61,792 nt of DNA from JARRLC01 sp050290865 (GCA_050290865.1 JBNKIW010000022.1:1-61792), one strand, 5' to 3'; positions 45,902-54,705 are shown, counted from the stretch's first letter. Made by a program: numbers and translations. Notes: generated from the sequence alone by a model not told the origin.

Positions 45902-46141
45902 TCAACTGGCTCGAGATCGAAATCGTCGATCCCTCAGGCAAGACCAACTATCGCAACAGCTTCGTCCCGGATTTGTCCGTCGACAAAGACGACGTCGGCG
46001 CATTGGCGGCGTGCGGTCGCGCCAGATGGAAAATCGAGAACGAGAGTTTCAACACGCTGAAGACCAAGGGCTACAACCTCGAGCACAATTTCGGTCATGG
46101 AAAAGAGCATCTGTCGGCGGTGCTGACCTCCAGGAACCATC
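45902..46141 (+). pseudogene. ISNCY-like transposase C-terminal fragment
   Basis: Plus-strand frame NWLEIEIVD, then NSFVPDLSV, ACGRARWKIENESFNTLKTK and GYNLEHNFGHGKEHLSAVL: the C-terminal part of an ISNCY-like DDE transposase, including the Glu of the triad (WKIENE). It stops abruptly at about 46141 where a fragment on the other strand begins. Repeat copy 1 interrupts it on the left. Confidence 0.75.
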
Positions 46142-46262
46142 TCATAGACGGTGTTCTCGCCCTTCCGCCGGTCGGGAAAGGCCGCGCACAATGTCTTGAA
46201 GGCCGCGACGAGCGATTCGAGAGCCACAGCGAACTTGAACCAACTCGTCTGCTTCAGATCGA
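46142..46262 (-). pseudogene. ISNCY-like transposase N-terminal fragment
   Basis: Minus-strand frame LKQTSWFKFAVALESLVAAF, KTLCAAFPDRRKGENTVYEM resembles the N-terminus of the same transposase type, in opposite orientation to its C-terminal neighbour. The IS end is probably near 46305 (GAGAACCAGCAATTCTC), where it interrupts the recombinase fragment. Confidence 0.6.
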
Positions 46263-46304
46263 TGATTCATTCGGCCGCATCCTGAGTCAAAATGAGAATT
46301 GCTG

Positions 46305-46484
46305 GTTCTCGACGCAGCCGAGGAAATGCACAACTTCCTCCTGGCTGAGAACGATGGGTAGCGTCTTCGGCTTTTTGGGAAGCGGGAGAACGTCGTCAAA
46401 CGTCCATTGCCGTTTGAGGGTGACCCTGTAGAGAAAACGGAGCGCACCAATCGCGCAGTGAATTGAGCTGATCGCCAGCTTGAA
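46305..46484 (-). pseudogene. tyrosine recombinase, middle fragment
   Basis: Minus strand FKLAISSIHCAIGALRFLYR, VTLKRQWTFDDVLPLPKKPK, TLPIVLSQEEVVHFLGCV is the core-binding to catalytic-domain transition of a phage-integrase-type recombinase. The reading changes to IS sequence (ENQQFSF) after GCV. The catalytic Arg, His and Tyr are absent. Its N-terminus seems to lie on the other strand at 48417. Confidence 0.78.
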
Positions 46485-46546
46485 AGAACAGCCTGACAAA
46501 GCCCCGATCAAAAGCCTCCGAGATGCCTACAGAGTTCCCGGCTTTC

Positions 46547-46857
46547 GCGTGCGTGCGGCTGGTCTGGCGGCCTTGGAATTCTTCGAGAAGGAAAAACTGC
46601 TGAACGGGGGACCGCTCTCCCCTATTCTGAGCAGAACCTTTACGGCCTGAAAGGACTGAAATATGTCGTGGACATCCGGAATTACGGTCTCGCCGGTGCG
46701 GTACAGATCGAGGCTGCTCCCGGCGTCCGCGGGAAATCTCGATGAAGTGTTGGGAGGCAGCGACACATTGCAGTTTGCACCGGCCTTCATCAGTGAGCAC
46801 GACCATATCGATAGCCTGATGAATGCCGTCAGCGAGCCAATTCAGTCGCTGGCCTGA
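46547..46857 (+). pseudogene. omega-amino acid:pyruvate aminotransferase remnant
   Basis: C-terminal third of a class III (beta-alanine:pyruvate type) aminotransferase in three frames: AAGLAALEFFEKEKLL; then LKGLKYVVDIRNYGLAGAVQ IEAAPGVRGK; then GGSDTLQFAPAFISEHDHID and a stop at 46857. At least two frameshifts and a deletion of roughly 20 codons lie between the last two blocks. The 5' two-thirds, with the PLP Lys, is gone. It ends 8 bp before mmsA, the gene that would follow it in a beta-alanine operon. Confidence 0.8.
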
Positions 46858-46865
46858 TCCCGCCC

Positions 46866-48380
46866 ATGCAAGAGACAATCATGCCCTACATTGCTCACCT
46901 TGTTAATGGCCAGCTCGTCACCGGCGGTTCGGACCGCAGTCAGGACATCCTCAACCCCGCCACCGGCCAGGTCAGCGGCGCAGTGACGTTGGCCAGCAAG
47001 GCGACGGTGGAACAGGCCATCGCCGCGGCCCAGGCCGCCTTTCCGAAGTGGCGCGACACCCCGCCGGGCAAGCGGGCGCGAACCATGTACCGGTTCCGGC
47101 AATTGCTCGAAGACAACGCCAGCCGCATTTGCGCGCTGGTCACTCAGGAGCACGGCAAGGTGCTGGACGACGCCAGAGGCGAACTGGCCCGCGGTATCGA
47201 GAATGTGGAATATGCCTGCGGTGTGCCCGAACTGCTGAAGGGCGAGCATTCCAGGAATGTCGGGCCGGGCATCGACAGCTGGTCCGAGTTCCAGCCGCTG
47301 GGCGTGGTGGCGGGGATCACGCCATTCAATTTCCCGGCCATGGTGCCGCTGTGGATGTATCCCATGGCCATTGCCTGCGGAAACACCTTCGTCCTCAAGC
47401 CTTCGGAGCGCACCCCCAGTTCGGCTCTTTTGGTGGCCCAACTGGCTCACGAAGCGGGCCTGCCGCCGGGCGTGCTGAACGTCGTGAATGGCGATCGCGA
47501 AGCGGTCGACACGCTGCTCACCGACCCGCGCGTGCAGGCCATCAGCTTTGTGGGCTCAACCGGCGTCGCGGAATACGTTTATGCCACCGGCACGGCTCAT
47601 GGAAAGCGGGTGCAGGCGCTGGGCGGTGCCAAGAACCACGCCATCATCATGCCTGATGCCGACCTGGACAATGCCGTCAACGCTCTGATGGGAGCCGCCT
47701 ACGGTTCCTGCGGCGAGCGATGCATGGCCGTCTCGGTGGCCGTGGCCGTGGGCGACGACGTGGCGGACAGGCTGATTGCCAAGTTCGCCGGCCGCCTGAA
47801 CGCCCTCAAGGTCGGTCCGGGGACCGAAGCCGGTTGCGAAATGGGGCCGCTCGTCACCCGCCAGCATTTCGAGAAGGTAAAGGGATATGTGGATCTCGGC
47901 GTCAAGGAAGGCGCCAAACTGGTGGTCGATGGGCGCGGGCTGAGTGTGCCCGGTCATGAAAACGGCTTCTTCCTTGGCGGCTGCCTGTTCGATCATGTCA
48001 CGCCTGACATGACCATCTACAGGGAGGAAATCTTTGGTCCGGTCCTGTGCGTGGTGCGCGTCAGGACCATGCAGGAAGGCATGGATCTCATCGATGCCCA
48101 TGAATATGGCAACGGCACCTGCCTGTTCACTCGCGACGGCGAAGCTGCGCGCTATTTCACCGACCATATCAAAGCCGGTATGGTCGGCATCAACGTGCCA
48201 CTGCCGGTACCCGTGGCCTATCACAGCTTTGGCGGCTGGAAGCGTTCGCTGTTTGGCGATCTGGCGGCTTACGGCCCCGACGCCGTGCGCTTCTACACCC
48301 GCCGCAAGACGATCACCCAACGGTGGCCAAGGGCTGGTGGGCGCGAGGCGACGGAGTTTTCCTTCCCCTCGATGAAATAG
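46866..48380 (+). CDS. mmsA: methylmalonate-semialdehyde dehydrogenase (acylating)
   Basis: 504 aa CoA-acylating aldehyde dehydrogenase: converts methylmalonate or malonate semialdehyde to propionyl- or acetyl-CoA in valine and beta-alanine catabolism. ITPFNFPAMVPLWMYPMAIA, FVGSTGVAEYVY and the catalytic Cys286 in GSCGERCMAVS are typical of the MMSDH branch. Two ATGs (46866, 46881) are possible and neither has a strong SD. It is intact although flanked by decayed genes, so its native promoter has probably been lost or replaced. Confidence 0.92.
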   Translation: MQETIMPYIAHLVNGQLVTGGSDRSQDILNPATGQVSGAVTLASKATVEQAIAAAQAAFPKWRDTPPGKRARTMYRFRQLLEDNASRICALVTQEHGKVLDDARGELARGIENVEYACGVPELLKGEHSRNVGPGIDSWSEFQPLGVVAGITPFNFPAMVPLWMYPMAIACGNTFVLKPSERTPSSALLVAQLAHEAGLPPGVLNVVNGDREAVDTLLTDPRVQAISFVGSTGVAEYVYATGTAHGKRVQALGGAKNHAIIMPDADLDNAVNALMGAAYGSCGERCMAVSVAVAVGDDVADRLIAKFAGRLNALKVGPGTEAGCEMGPLVTRQHFEKVKGYVDLGVKEGAKLVVDGRGLSVPGHENGFFLGGCLFDHVTPDMTIYREEIFGPVLCVVRVRTMQEGMDLIDAHEYGNGTCLFTRDGEAARYFTDHIKAGMVGINVPLPVPVAYHSFGGWKRSLFGDLAAYGPDAVRFYTRRKTITQRWPRAGGREATEFSFPSMK

Positions 48381-48416
48381 GCCGTTTCCCCCATCGCAAC
48401 GGAGCTTCCCACGACC

Positions 48417-49286
48417 ATGCTCCGCCAATGGATGACCGAAGATATGCAGATGCGGAACCTGTCTCCTCACACCCAGGCGACATATCTGCTGCAGGTGTCG
48501 CTCTTTGCCGAATACTTCCACAAGTCTCCTGACGTGCTGGAGGCCGAGCACATTCGCCGATCATCCTCGTGGGACGACGCGACCGGAACAGCATTGCCGC
48601 GCGCAGGCGCACCCGCTGCGACATCTGCGCAACCGGCGCCGCCGCAAGAGGCGATAAATGCCTGTTCCGGCATGGCGGCTGGCGCTCGATGCGTATTCCA
48701 TGCACCGCACGGGAAGATCACGGGGACATGCCGGTCCATGGGGCAGCGCGTCTTTTGTGTTCCAGCCGGCAGAGGACACCCTTCAGGACCGGGCATGGGC
48801 CGGGGCCGCCGAGGCTTGTTCTACCGATGCGTTCGCGGACCGCGATGGGGAGACAACGCCTTTCACGACAATGGCGATGGAACCGTCACCGACCGGGCTT
48901 CGGGGCTGATGTGGCAAAAAGCTGACGACGGCCGAACCCGAGACTGGAAGGACGCACTCGCCTATGGTGAGAACCTGTCGCTTGCGGGTCACGACGACTG
49001 GCGGCTGCCCAACGTCAAGGAGCTTCAGAGCGTCGTTGACTACAGGCAGCATAATCCGGCGCTCGATCAAAGACATCTCAAGCAAGCCAACCGCAAGGGC
49101 TGGTTCTGGTCATCCACGACCCATGGCGGCAATATCCGCTTCGCGACCTATGTCTGTTTTGGCAAATGCGCATCCGTGGATGGGGTGGAGGTTCACGGAG
49201 CGGGCGCATCACGTTGCCGTGCGCGTCTCCCTCAAGCGCGATTACCGTTTCCTTACCGACACCGTCAGCTTATTCTGATCTCGTAG
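48417..49286 (+). pseudogene. hybrid ORF: recombinase N-terminus fused to DUF1566
   Basis: An unbroken 289-codon frame with two origins. Residues 1-46 (MLRQWMTEDMQMRNLSPHTQ ATYLLQVSLFAEYFHKSPDV LEAEHI) are a tyrosine recombinase N-terminus. From about residue 80 it reads as a secreted-type protein: ACSGMAAGARCVFHAPHGKI TGTC, then a DUF1566 domain (DNGDGTVTDRASGLMWQK; GHDDWRLPNVKELQSVVDY). The DUF1566 part lacks a signal peptide of its own and diverges at its end after VHGAGA. Probably non-functional, though expression from the recombinase start cannot be excluded. Confidence 0.7.
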
Positions 49287-49316
49287 CCGTCTGCCCGAAA
49301 GCCAGGAGCAAGCGTC

Positions 49317-50801
49317 CTGTCACCGCAAACCGAAACCGCCCCTCTCTTTGCCTTCGACAACAGCTATGCGCGGCTGCCCGAGCGCTTTTACGCGCGCATT
49401 GAGCCTGCACTGGTGGCGACACCGAACCTTGTGCGGCTAAACGAACCGCTTGCGTGCCATCTGAACCTCGACACCGCCGCTCTCACCAAGCCTGAAGGGG
49501 CGGAGATTTTCGCCGGCAATCGCATTCCCCGGAATGCGGAGCCGTTGGCGATGGCTTACGCCGGGCACCAGTTCGGACATTTCGTTCCTCAGCTTGGCGA
49601 TGGCCGCGCCATTCTTCTGGGCGAAGTCATCGACCGCGACGGTGTGCGCCGCGACATCCAGCTCAAAGGCTGCGGCCGCACGCCTTTTTCCCGCCGGGGC
49701 GACGGCCGCGCCGCGCTCGGACCGGTCCTGCGCGAATATATCGTCAGTGAAGCGATGGCCGCACTCGGCATCCCGACAACGCGGACGCTAGCCGCGGTGA
49801 CGACGGGCGAAACGGTTTGGCGTGAGACGCCGTTGCCCGGCGCGATCTTGACGCGCGTTGCGGCAAGTCATGTGCGCATCGGCACGTTCCAGTATTTCGC
49901 GGCGCGCGGCGACACGGACGCCACACGCACCCTTGCCGACTACGTGATCGCGCGACACTTTCCTGAAGCCGCGCGGGCTGCAAACCCCTATCGTGCGCTG
50001 ATCGACGAGGTGATCGCGGGGCAGGCGGCGCTCATCGCGCAATGGATGCTCATCGGCTTCATTCATGGCGTCATGAATACCGACAACATCTCGGTCGCCG
50101 GCGAGACCATCGACTACGGCCCCTGCGCCTTCATGGACAGCTATCATCCGGAGACGGTGTACAGCTCCATCGACCATTACGGCCGCTACGCCTACGCCAA
50201 TCAGCCGCGGATCGCGGTTTGGAACCTCGCCCGCTTGGCCGAGGCGCTGCTGCCGCTGCTGGCCGATGATGTGAATGCGGCGGTTGAACTGGCCGAAAAC
50301 GCCTTGGACGCTTTCCCGACACGCTTCGAGGCAGCCTATGGTGAAGGCATGCGTCGAAAACTTGGCCTGTCTCAGCCAGCGGATGGTGATATGCAACTGG
50401 CCCACGATCTCCTGACGCGGATGGTTGACAATGGCGTCGATTTCACCCTGACGTTTCGGCGTTTGAGTGCCACGGAAGATGGCAGGGCGGCCCGCGAGTT
50501 GTTCGCTGACCCTCGCGCCTTCGATGTATGGGCGGAACGGTGGCATGCGCGGGTCGCCGCCGAAAACAAGGCTGCGCACGAGCGCCAAGCTATGATGCGG
50601 CGCGTCAATCCCGCATACATTCCGCGCAATCACCTCGTCGAGGAAGCGATCGCCGCCGCGCAGAACAACGGCGATTTCGGTCCCTTCGAAGTGCTCATGA
50701 CAGTACTCGCTGCTCCCTTCGACGATCAGCCCGGATTTGAGCGCTATGCGGAGCCGCCACGACCGGACCAGATCGTACGCCAGACTTTTTGCGGCACCTG
50801 A
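49317..50801 (+). CDS. selO: SelO/YdiU protein adenylyltransferase
   Basis: Pseudokinase-fold enzyme that AMPylates proteins. Conserved N-terminal sequence FAFDNSYARLPERFYARI is readable from about 49344, yet the first ATG/GTG/TTG in frame is the GTG at 49413, which would cut it off. The only start-like codon upstream before the TAG at 49284 is CTG 49317, with CAGGAG before it; that gives 494 aa, normal for the family. GDGRAILLGE, LKGCGRTPFSRRGDGRAALG, HGVMNTDNIS and DYGPCAFMD (metal-binding residues) are intact. Confidence 0.88.
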   Translation: MSPQTETAPLFAFDNSYARLPERFYARIEPALVATPNLVRLNEPLACHLNLDTAALTKPEGAEIFAGNRIPRNAEPLAMAYAGHQFGHFVPQLGDGRAILLGEVIDRDGVRRDIQLKGCGRTPFSRRGDGRAALGPVLREYIVSEAMAALGIPTTRTLAAVTTGETVWRETPLPGAILTRVAASHVRIGTFQYFAARGDTDATRTLADYVIARHFPEAARAANPYRALIDEVIAGQAALIAQWMLIGFIHGVMNTDNISVAGETIDYGPCAFMDSYHPETVYSSIDHYGRYAYANQPRIAVWNLARLAEALLPLLADDVNAAVELAENALDAFPTRFEAAYGEGMRRKLGLSQPADGDMQLAHDLLTRMVDNGVDFTLTFRRLSATEDGRAARELFADPRAFDVWAERWHARVAAENKAAHERQAMMRRVNPAYIPRNHLVEEAIAAAQNNGDFGPFEVLMTVLAAPFDDQPGFERYAEPPRPDQIVRQTFCGT

Positions 50802-50821
50802 GACGGCTGTGCCCCCATAGG

Positions 50822-50929
50822 GAAGCATTGCGGGCAAAAAAGGACAAGTTCCAGATCGTCTTTGGCCTGCTCTGTGCAGCCGATGGTTGCCCGGTGGCGG
50901 TGGAGGTGTTCGACGGTAATAGCACAGAC
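50822..50929 (+). pseudogene. IS1634-like transposase scrap
   Basis: 36 codons: FQIVFGLLCAADGCPVAVEV FDGNSTD matches the region around the first catalytic Asp of IS1634/IS4-type transposases. It is cut at both ends and stops one base before the serB stop codon on the other strand. Confidence 0.68.
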
Positions 50930-50930
50930 G

Positions 50931-51830
50931 CTACGCGGCGCTGGTGACGAACGCGTCGCGGCGATAGCCCTGGAGATAGAGAAGCGCGGCGAGGTCGCCA
51001 TGGTCGATGCGGGCGTCGGCTTGCTCGGCGACCATCGGCTTGGCGTGAAAAGCGACGCCGAGCCCGGCGGCCTTGAGCATGGCAAGATCGTTGGCGCCGT
51101 CGCCCACCGCGATGACGTCCTCCTGGCTGACACCGAAAGTGGCCGCCTCCCGTTCGAGCGTGCGCAGCTTGGCGTCCCTACCCAGAATCGGATCGGCGAC
51201 GCCCGCGATCACGCCGTTTTCCATGATGAAGCGGTTGCCGTAATCGGCGTCGAACCCGGCGCGCGCGGCGACGGCGGCCGTGAAGAACGAAAAACCGCCC
51301 GAGACCAGCACGGCGCGGCCGCCATTGGCGCGCATGGTGCTGGCCAGCGCTCTTGCGCCGGGCGTCAGCGTGATACGCGAATCGAGGACCTCCTGCAGCC
51401 GCGATTCGGGAAATCCGTGCAGAAGCCCGATGCGCTCGCGCAGGGCGCTTTCGAAATCCAGTTCGCCAAGCATGGCACGCTCGGTAATGGCGGCGATTTT
51501 CGGCCCGATCCCGGCCACCGCCGCGATTTCGTCCAGGCATTCCTGACGGATGATGGTGGAATCCATGTCGGCGACGAGCATCCGCTTGCGGCGGCCCGCA
51601 ACCGGCTGGATAAAGGCGTCGACGGCGCCGCCGCGGCGGAGATCGTAAACGGCTTCGCGGGCGTGGGCGAGCGCGGCCTCGCTTTCGGGGCGGAACGGGA
51701 TATCGCAGGCTTCCTCCGCCAGCCAGACGGCCGGTTGGCTGTTCGCTAGGCTCGCGCACAGCGTTTTCGCCAGCCCGACCAGCGGCTCGTGAGCGCCGAC
51801 GGCGGTGATGAGTGTTACGACATGGGACAT
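50931..51830 (-). CDS. serB: phosphoserine phosphatase
   Basis: Last step of serine synthesis; completes the SerA-SerC pathway. 299 aa from the ATG at 51830 (MSHVVTLITA). An N-terminal regulatory-type segment is followed by a HAD phosphatase: motif I VADMDST with Asp88/Asp90, motif II VSGGFSFF, motif III/IV GDGANDLAML. Starts almost back-to-back with miaA, so the two promoters overlap the coding ends. Confidence 0.95.
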   Translation of the reverse strand: MSHVVTLITAVGAHEPLVGLAKTLCASLANSQPAVWLAEEACDIPFRPESEAALAHAREAVYDLRRGGAVDAFIQPVAGRRKRMLVADMDSTIIRQECLDEIAAVAGIGPKIAAITERAMLGELDFESALRERIGLLHGFPESRLQEVLDSRITLTPGARALASTMRANGGRAVLVSGGFSFFTAAVAARAGFDADYGNRFIMENGVIAGVADPILGRDAKLRTLEREAATFGVSQEDVIAVGDGANDLAMLKAAGLGVAFHAKPMVAEQADARIDHGDLAALLYLQGYRRDAFVTSAA

Positions 51831-51831
51831 G

Positions 51832-52746
51832 GAAATGGGACTCGAGCCTGCCTTGAAGGACAAAGTTTCTGGAAAGACGGTGATCCTTATTGCAGGCCCG
51901 ACGGCGAGCGGCAAGTCTGCACTGGCTTTGAGGCTTGCGCAGACGCTGGACGGCGTGATCGTCAACGCCGATTCCATGCAGGTTTACAATGAGTTGCGGA
52001 TACTGACAGCTCGTCCTTCGGCGGAGGATGAGGCTCGCGCACCCCACCGCCTTTATGGCCATCGCCCGGCGGCGCAAGCCTATTCGGTGGCGGCGTGGCT
52101 CGGCGAGGTGGCGCCGATGATCGCGGAGGCGCGGCGTAGCGGTCCGCCGCTGATCGTCACGGGTGGTACCGGGCTCTATTTCAAGGCGCTGCTCGAAGGG
52201 CTGTCGCCCGTGCCCGGCATCCCCGAGGCGATCCGCGCCCATTGGCGGTCGCAAGCGGCGGCCGTGGGCGCCGCTGCGCTCCACGATATTCTTCGGCAGC
52301 GTGATCCGGAGATGGCGGCGCGGCTCAGTCGCACCGATCCGCAGCGCATCGCGCGCGCCCTCGAAGTGCTGGACGCGACGGGCCTGTCGCTCAGCCAGTG
52401 GCAGCGGCAGGAGGGGACGCGGATCCTGACCGCTGGCGAGGCCGCCACGCTGTATGTGTCGCCGCCGCGCGAGGCGCTGTATGCGCGGTGCGATGTCCGG
52501 CTCGATGCGATGGCGGCGGCGGGCGCGCTCGACGAGGTGCGGCAATTGAGCGCGCTTCGGCTCGACCCGGCCTTGCCTGCGATGCGGGCGCTGGGCGTGC
52601 GGCCGTTTCTCGCCCATCTCGCCGGGACACTCGCTTTCGGGATGGCCCTGGAACAAGCCAAAACCGAGACCCGAAACTATGCTAAACGGCAGCTTACCTG
52701 GGCGCGACGCAATATGATTGCGTGGACGAGTATTTCCACGCAATAA
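51832..52746 (+). CDS. miaA: tRNA dimethylallyltransferase
   Basis: Prenylates A37 of UNN-decoding tRNAs. About 304 aa: P-loop GPTASGKSALAL, DSMQVYNELRILTARPS, VGGTGLYFKALLEG-type block (TGGTGLYFKAL) and the C-terminal RNYAKRQLTWARR. Start codons at 51832 and 51838 are equally plausible; an earlier in-frame ATG (51805) would overlap serB. It is divergent from serB. Confidence 0.94.
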   Translation, partial: EMGLEPALKDKVSGKTVILIAGPTASGKSALALRLAQTLDGVIVNADSMQVYNELRILTARPSAEDEARAPHRLYGHRPAAQAYSVAAWLGEVAPMIAEARRSGPPLIVTGGTGLYFKALLEGLSPVPGIPEAIRAHWRSQAAAVGAAALHDILRQRDPEMAARLSRTDPQRIARALEVLDATGLSLSQWQRQEGTRILTAGEAATLYVSPPREALYARCDVRLDAMAAAGALDEVRQLSALRLDPALPAMRALGVRPFLAHLAGTLAFGMALEQAKTETRNYAKRQLTWARRNMIAWTSISTQ

Positions 52747-52825
52747 ATGGAAAGACAATGCCTGTTTCGCGTATTTATCATGCGCGATATTGACGGCGCT
52801 GTTGCCGGGCATTATGTTCTCCACG

Positions 52826-52895
52826 GCCCCGCCACCTGCGGGGCGTCCTTTTGCCTAATCGTCCGATGCCCGGCGGCATCGGTACGGGCTGTACC
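52826..52895 (+). promoter_or_regulatory. structured leader (attenuator candidate) of ilvBN
   Basis: Three hairpins lie in a row before ilvB: GCCCCGC/GCGGGGC (52826-52844), followed by GTCCTTTTGCC and so terminator-like; GATGCC/GGCATC (52865-52880); GGTAC/GTACC (52881-52895). This suggests transcription attenuation. I see no leader peptide rich in Ile, Val or Leu codons, so the sensing mechanism is open. Confidence 0.5.
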
Positions 52896-52938
52896 CGATA
52901 TGCGGCGGGGTGGCCGTAAACAGCAGGAGTAAACTTCC

Positions 52939-54705
52939 ATGGCTCGCATGATGACCGGCGCGGAGATCGTGCTGGAGGTCCTGGCCGACCAGGGTGTCGA
53001 GGATATTTTCGGCTATCCGGGCGGCGCGGTGCTTCCGATTTACGACGAAATCTTCAAGCAGAACCGGGTGCGCCATATCCTCGTACGGCACGAGCAGGGG
53101 GCTGCGCATGCCGCTGAAGGTTTTGCACGGTCAACCGGCAAGGTCGGCGTGTTCCTCGTGACGTCCGGCCCCGGCTCGACCAACGCCGTCACCGGGCTGA
53201 CCGACGCGCTTCTCGACTCCATTCCGCTCGTCTGCATCACCGGCCAGGTTCCGACGCATATGATCGGCAACGACGCCTTCCAGGAATGCGATACCGTCGG
53301 CATCACGCGCCCCTGCACCAAGCACAATTACCTCGTCCGCGACGTCAACGACCTCGCGCGCATCCTGCATGAGGCGTTCTACGTGGCGAAGACCGGCCGC
53401 CCCGGTCCCGTCGTCGTCGATATTCCCAAAGACGTGCAGTTCGCCAAGGGCAACTATGTCGGCCCGAGCCGCGTCACGCACAAAACCTACCGTCCCACCC
53501 TGAAAGGCAATGCGCAGAGCATCCGCGAGGCCGTCGAACTAATGGAACATGCCAAGCGCCCGATCTTCTATACCGGCGGCGGCATCATCAATTCGGGCCC
53601 GGCGGCCAGCCAGTTGCTGCGCGAGTTGGTGCGGCTCACCGGCTATCCGATCACCTCGACGCTGATGGGGCTCGGCGCCTATCCGGCGGACGATGAGCAT
53701 TGGTTGGGCATGCTAGGCATGCATGGCACCTACGAGGCCAACCTCGCCATGCATGACTGCGACGTCATGATCTGCATCGGTGCGCGCTTCGACGATCGCA
53801 TCACGGGACGGCTCGACGCGTTTTCGCCCGGCTCGAAGAAGATCCACGTGGATATCGACCCGTCCTCGATCAACAAGAACGTGAAGGTCGATCTCCCAAT
53901 CGTCGGCGACTGCGCGCATGTGCTGGAGGAGATGCTGCGCGTCTGGCGTGCACGCTCACCGCAGGTCGACAAGGCGGCGCTGAAGAAATGGTGGGCGCAG
54001 ATCGGCGAGTGGCGCGAGAAGAAGTCGCTGAGATACAAACAGCGCACCGACGAGATCATGCCGCAATATGCCATCGAGCGCCTCTACGAGCTGACCAAGG
54101 ACAAGGACACCTACATCACGACCGAGGTCGGCCAGCACCAGATGTGGGCGGCGCAATTCTACAAGTTCAAGCAGCCCAACCGCTTGATGACCTCGGGCGG
54201 CCTGGGCACCATGGGCTACGGCCTGCCCGCGGCGGTCGGCGTGCAGGCGGCGCATCCGCACGCGCTGGTCATCGACATCGCGGGCGAAGCCTCGATCCAG
54301 ATGACCATCCAGGAAATCACCACGGCCGTGCAACACGACCTGCCGATCAAGGTCTTCATCCTCAACAACCAGTATATGGGGATGGTGCGGCAGTGGCAGG
54401 AGCTGCTCCACGGCGAACGCTATTCGCATTCCTACAGCCACTCGCTGCCCGATTTCGTCAAGCTCGCCGAGGCGTATCACTGCGTCGGTCTGCGTGCGGA
54501 AAAGCCCGCCGAACTCGACGATCTCATCCGCGAGATGATCGAGACGCCGAAGCCGGTCATTTTCGACTGCCGCGTGCACCAGATGGCGAACTGCTTCCCG
54601 ATGATCCCGTCGGGCGCCGCCCACAATGACATGATCCTCGCCAATGACGACGGCGATGACGACATCGAATATGAGGTGTCCGACGAAGGGAAGATCATGG
54701 TGTGA
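52939..54705 (+). CDS. ilvB: acetolactate synthase large subunit
   Basis: First common step of branched-chain amino acid synthesis. 588 aa ThDP/FAD enzyme: catalytic Glu52 (VRHEQGAAHAAEGFARS), FAD region, and the C-terminal ThDP motif in the alphaproteobacterial form AGEASIQMTIQE...NNQYMGMVRQW. An SD (GCAGGAG) is close before the ATG. Paired with ilvN 172 bp downstream. The acidic C-terminal tail (NDDGDDDIEYE) is conspicuous. Confidence 0.96.
   Translation: MARMMTGAEIVLEVLADQGVEDIFGYPGGAVLPIYDEIFKQNRVRHILVRHEQGAAHAAEGFARSTGKVGVFLVTSGPGSTNAVTGLTDALLDSIPLVCITGQVPTHMIGNDAFQECDTVGITRPCTKHNYLVRDVNDLARILHEAFYVAKTGRPGPVVVDIPKDVQFAKGNYVGPSRVTHKTYRPTLKGNAQSIREAVELMEHAKRPIFYTGGGIINSGPAASQLLRELVRLTGYPITSTLMGLGAYPADDEHWLGMLGMHGTYEANLAMHDCDVMICIGARFDDRITGRLDAFSPGSKKIHVDIDPSSINKNVKVDLPIVGDCAHVLEEMLRVWRARSPQVDKAALKKWWAQIGEWREKKSLRYKQRTDEIMPQYAIERLYELTKDKDTYITTEVGQHQMWAAQFYKFKQPNRLMTSGGLGTMGYGLPAAVGVQAAHPHALVIDIAGEASIQMTIQEITTAVQHDLPIKVFILNNQYMGMVRQWQELLHGERYSHSYSHSLPDFVKLAEAYHCVGLRAEKPAELDDLIREMIETPKPVIFDCRVHQMANCFPMIPSGAAHNDMILANDDGDDDIEYEVSDEGKIMV

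Noticed and set aside
52747..52932. 61-codon ORF before ilvB as an attenuation leader peptide
   Set aside because: No cluster of Ile, Val or Leu codons and it runs through the hairpins. The leader is annotated without a peptide.
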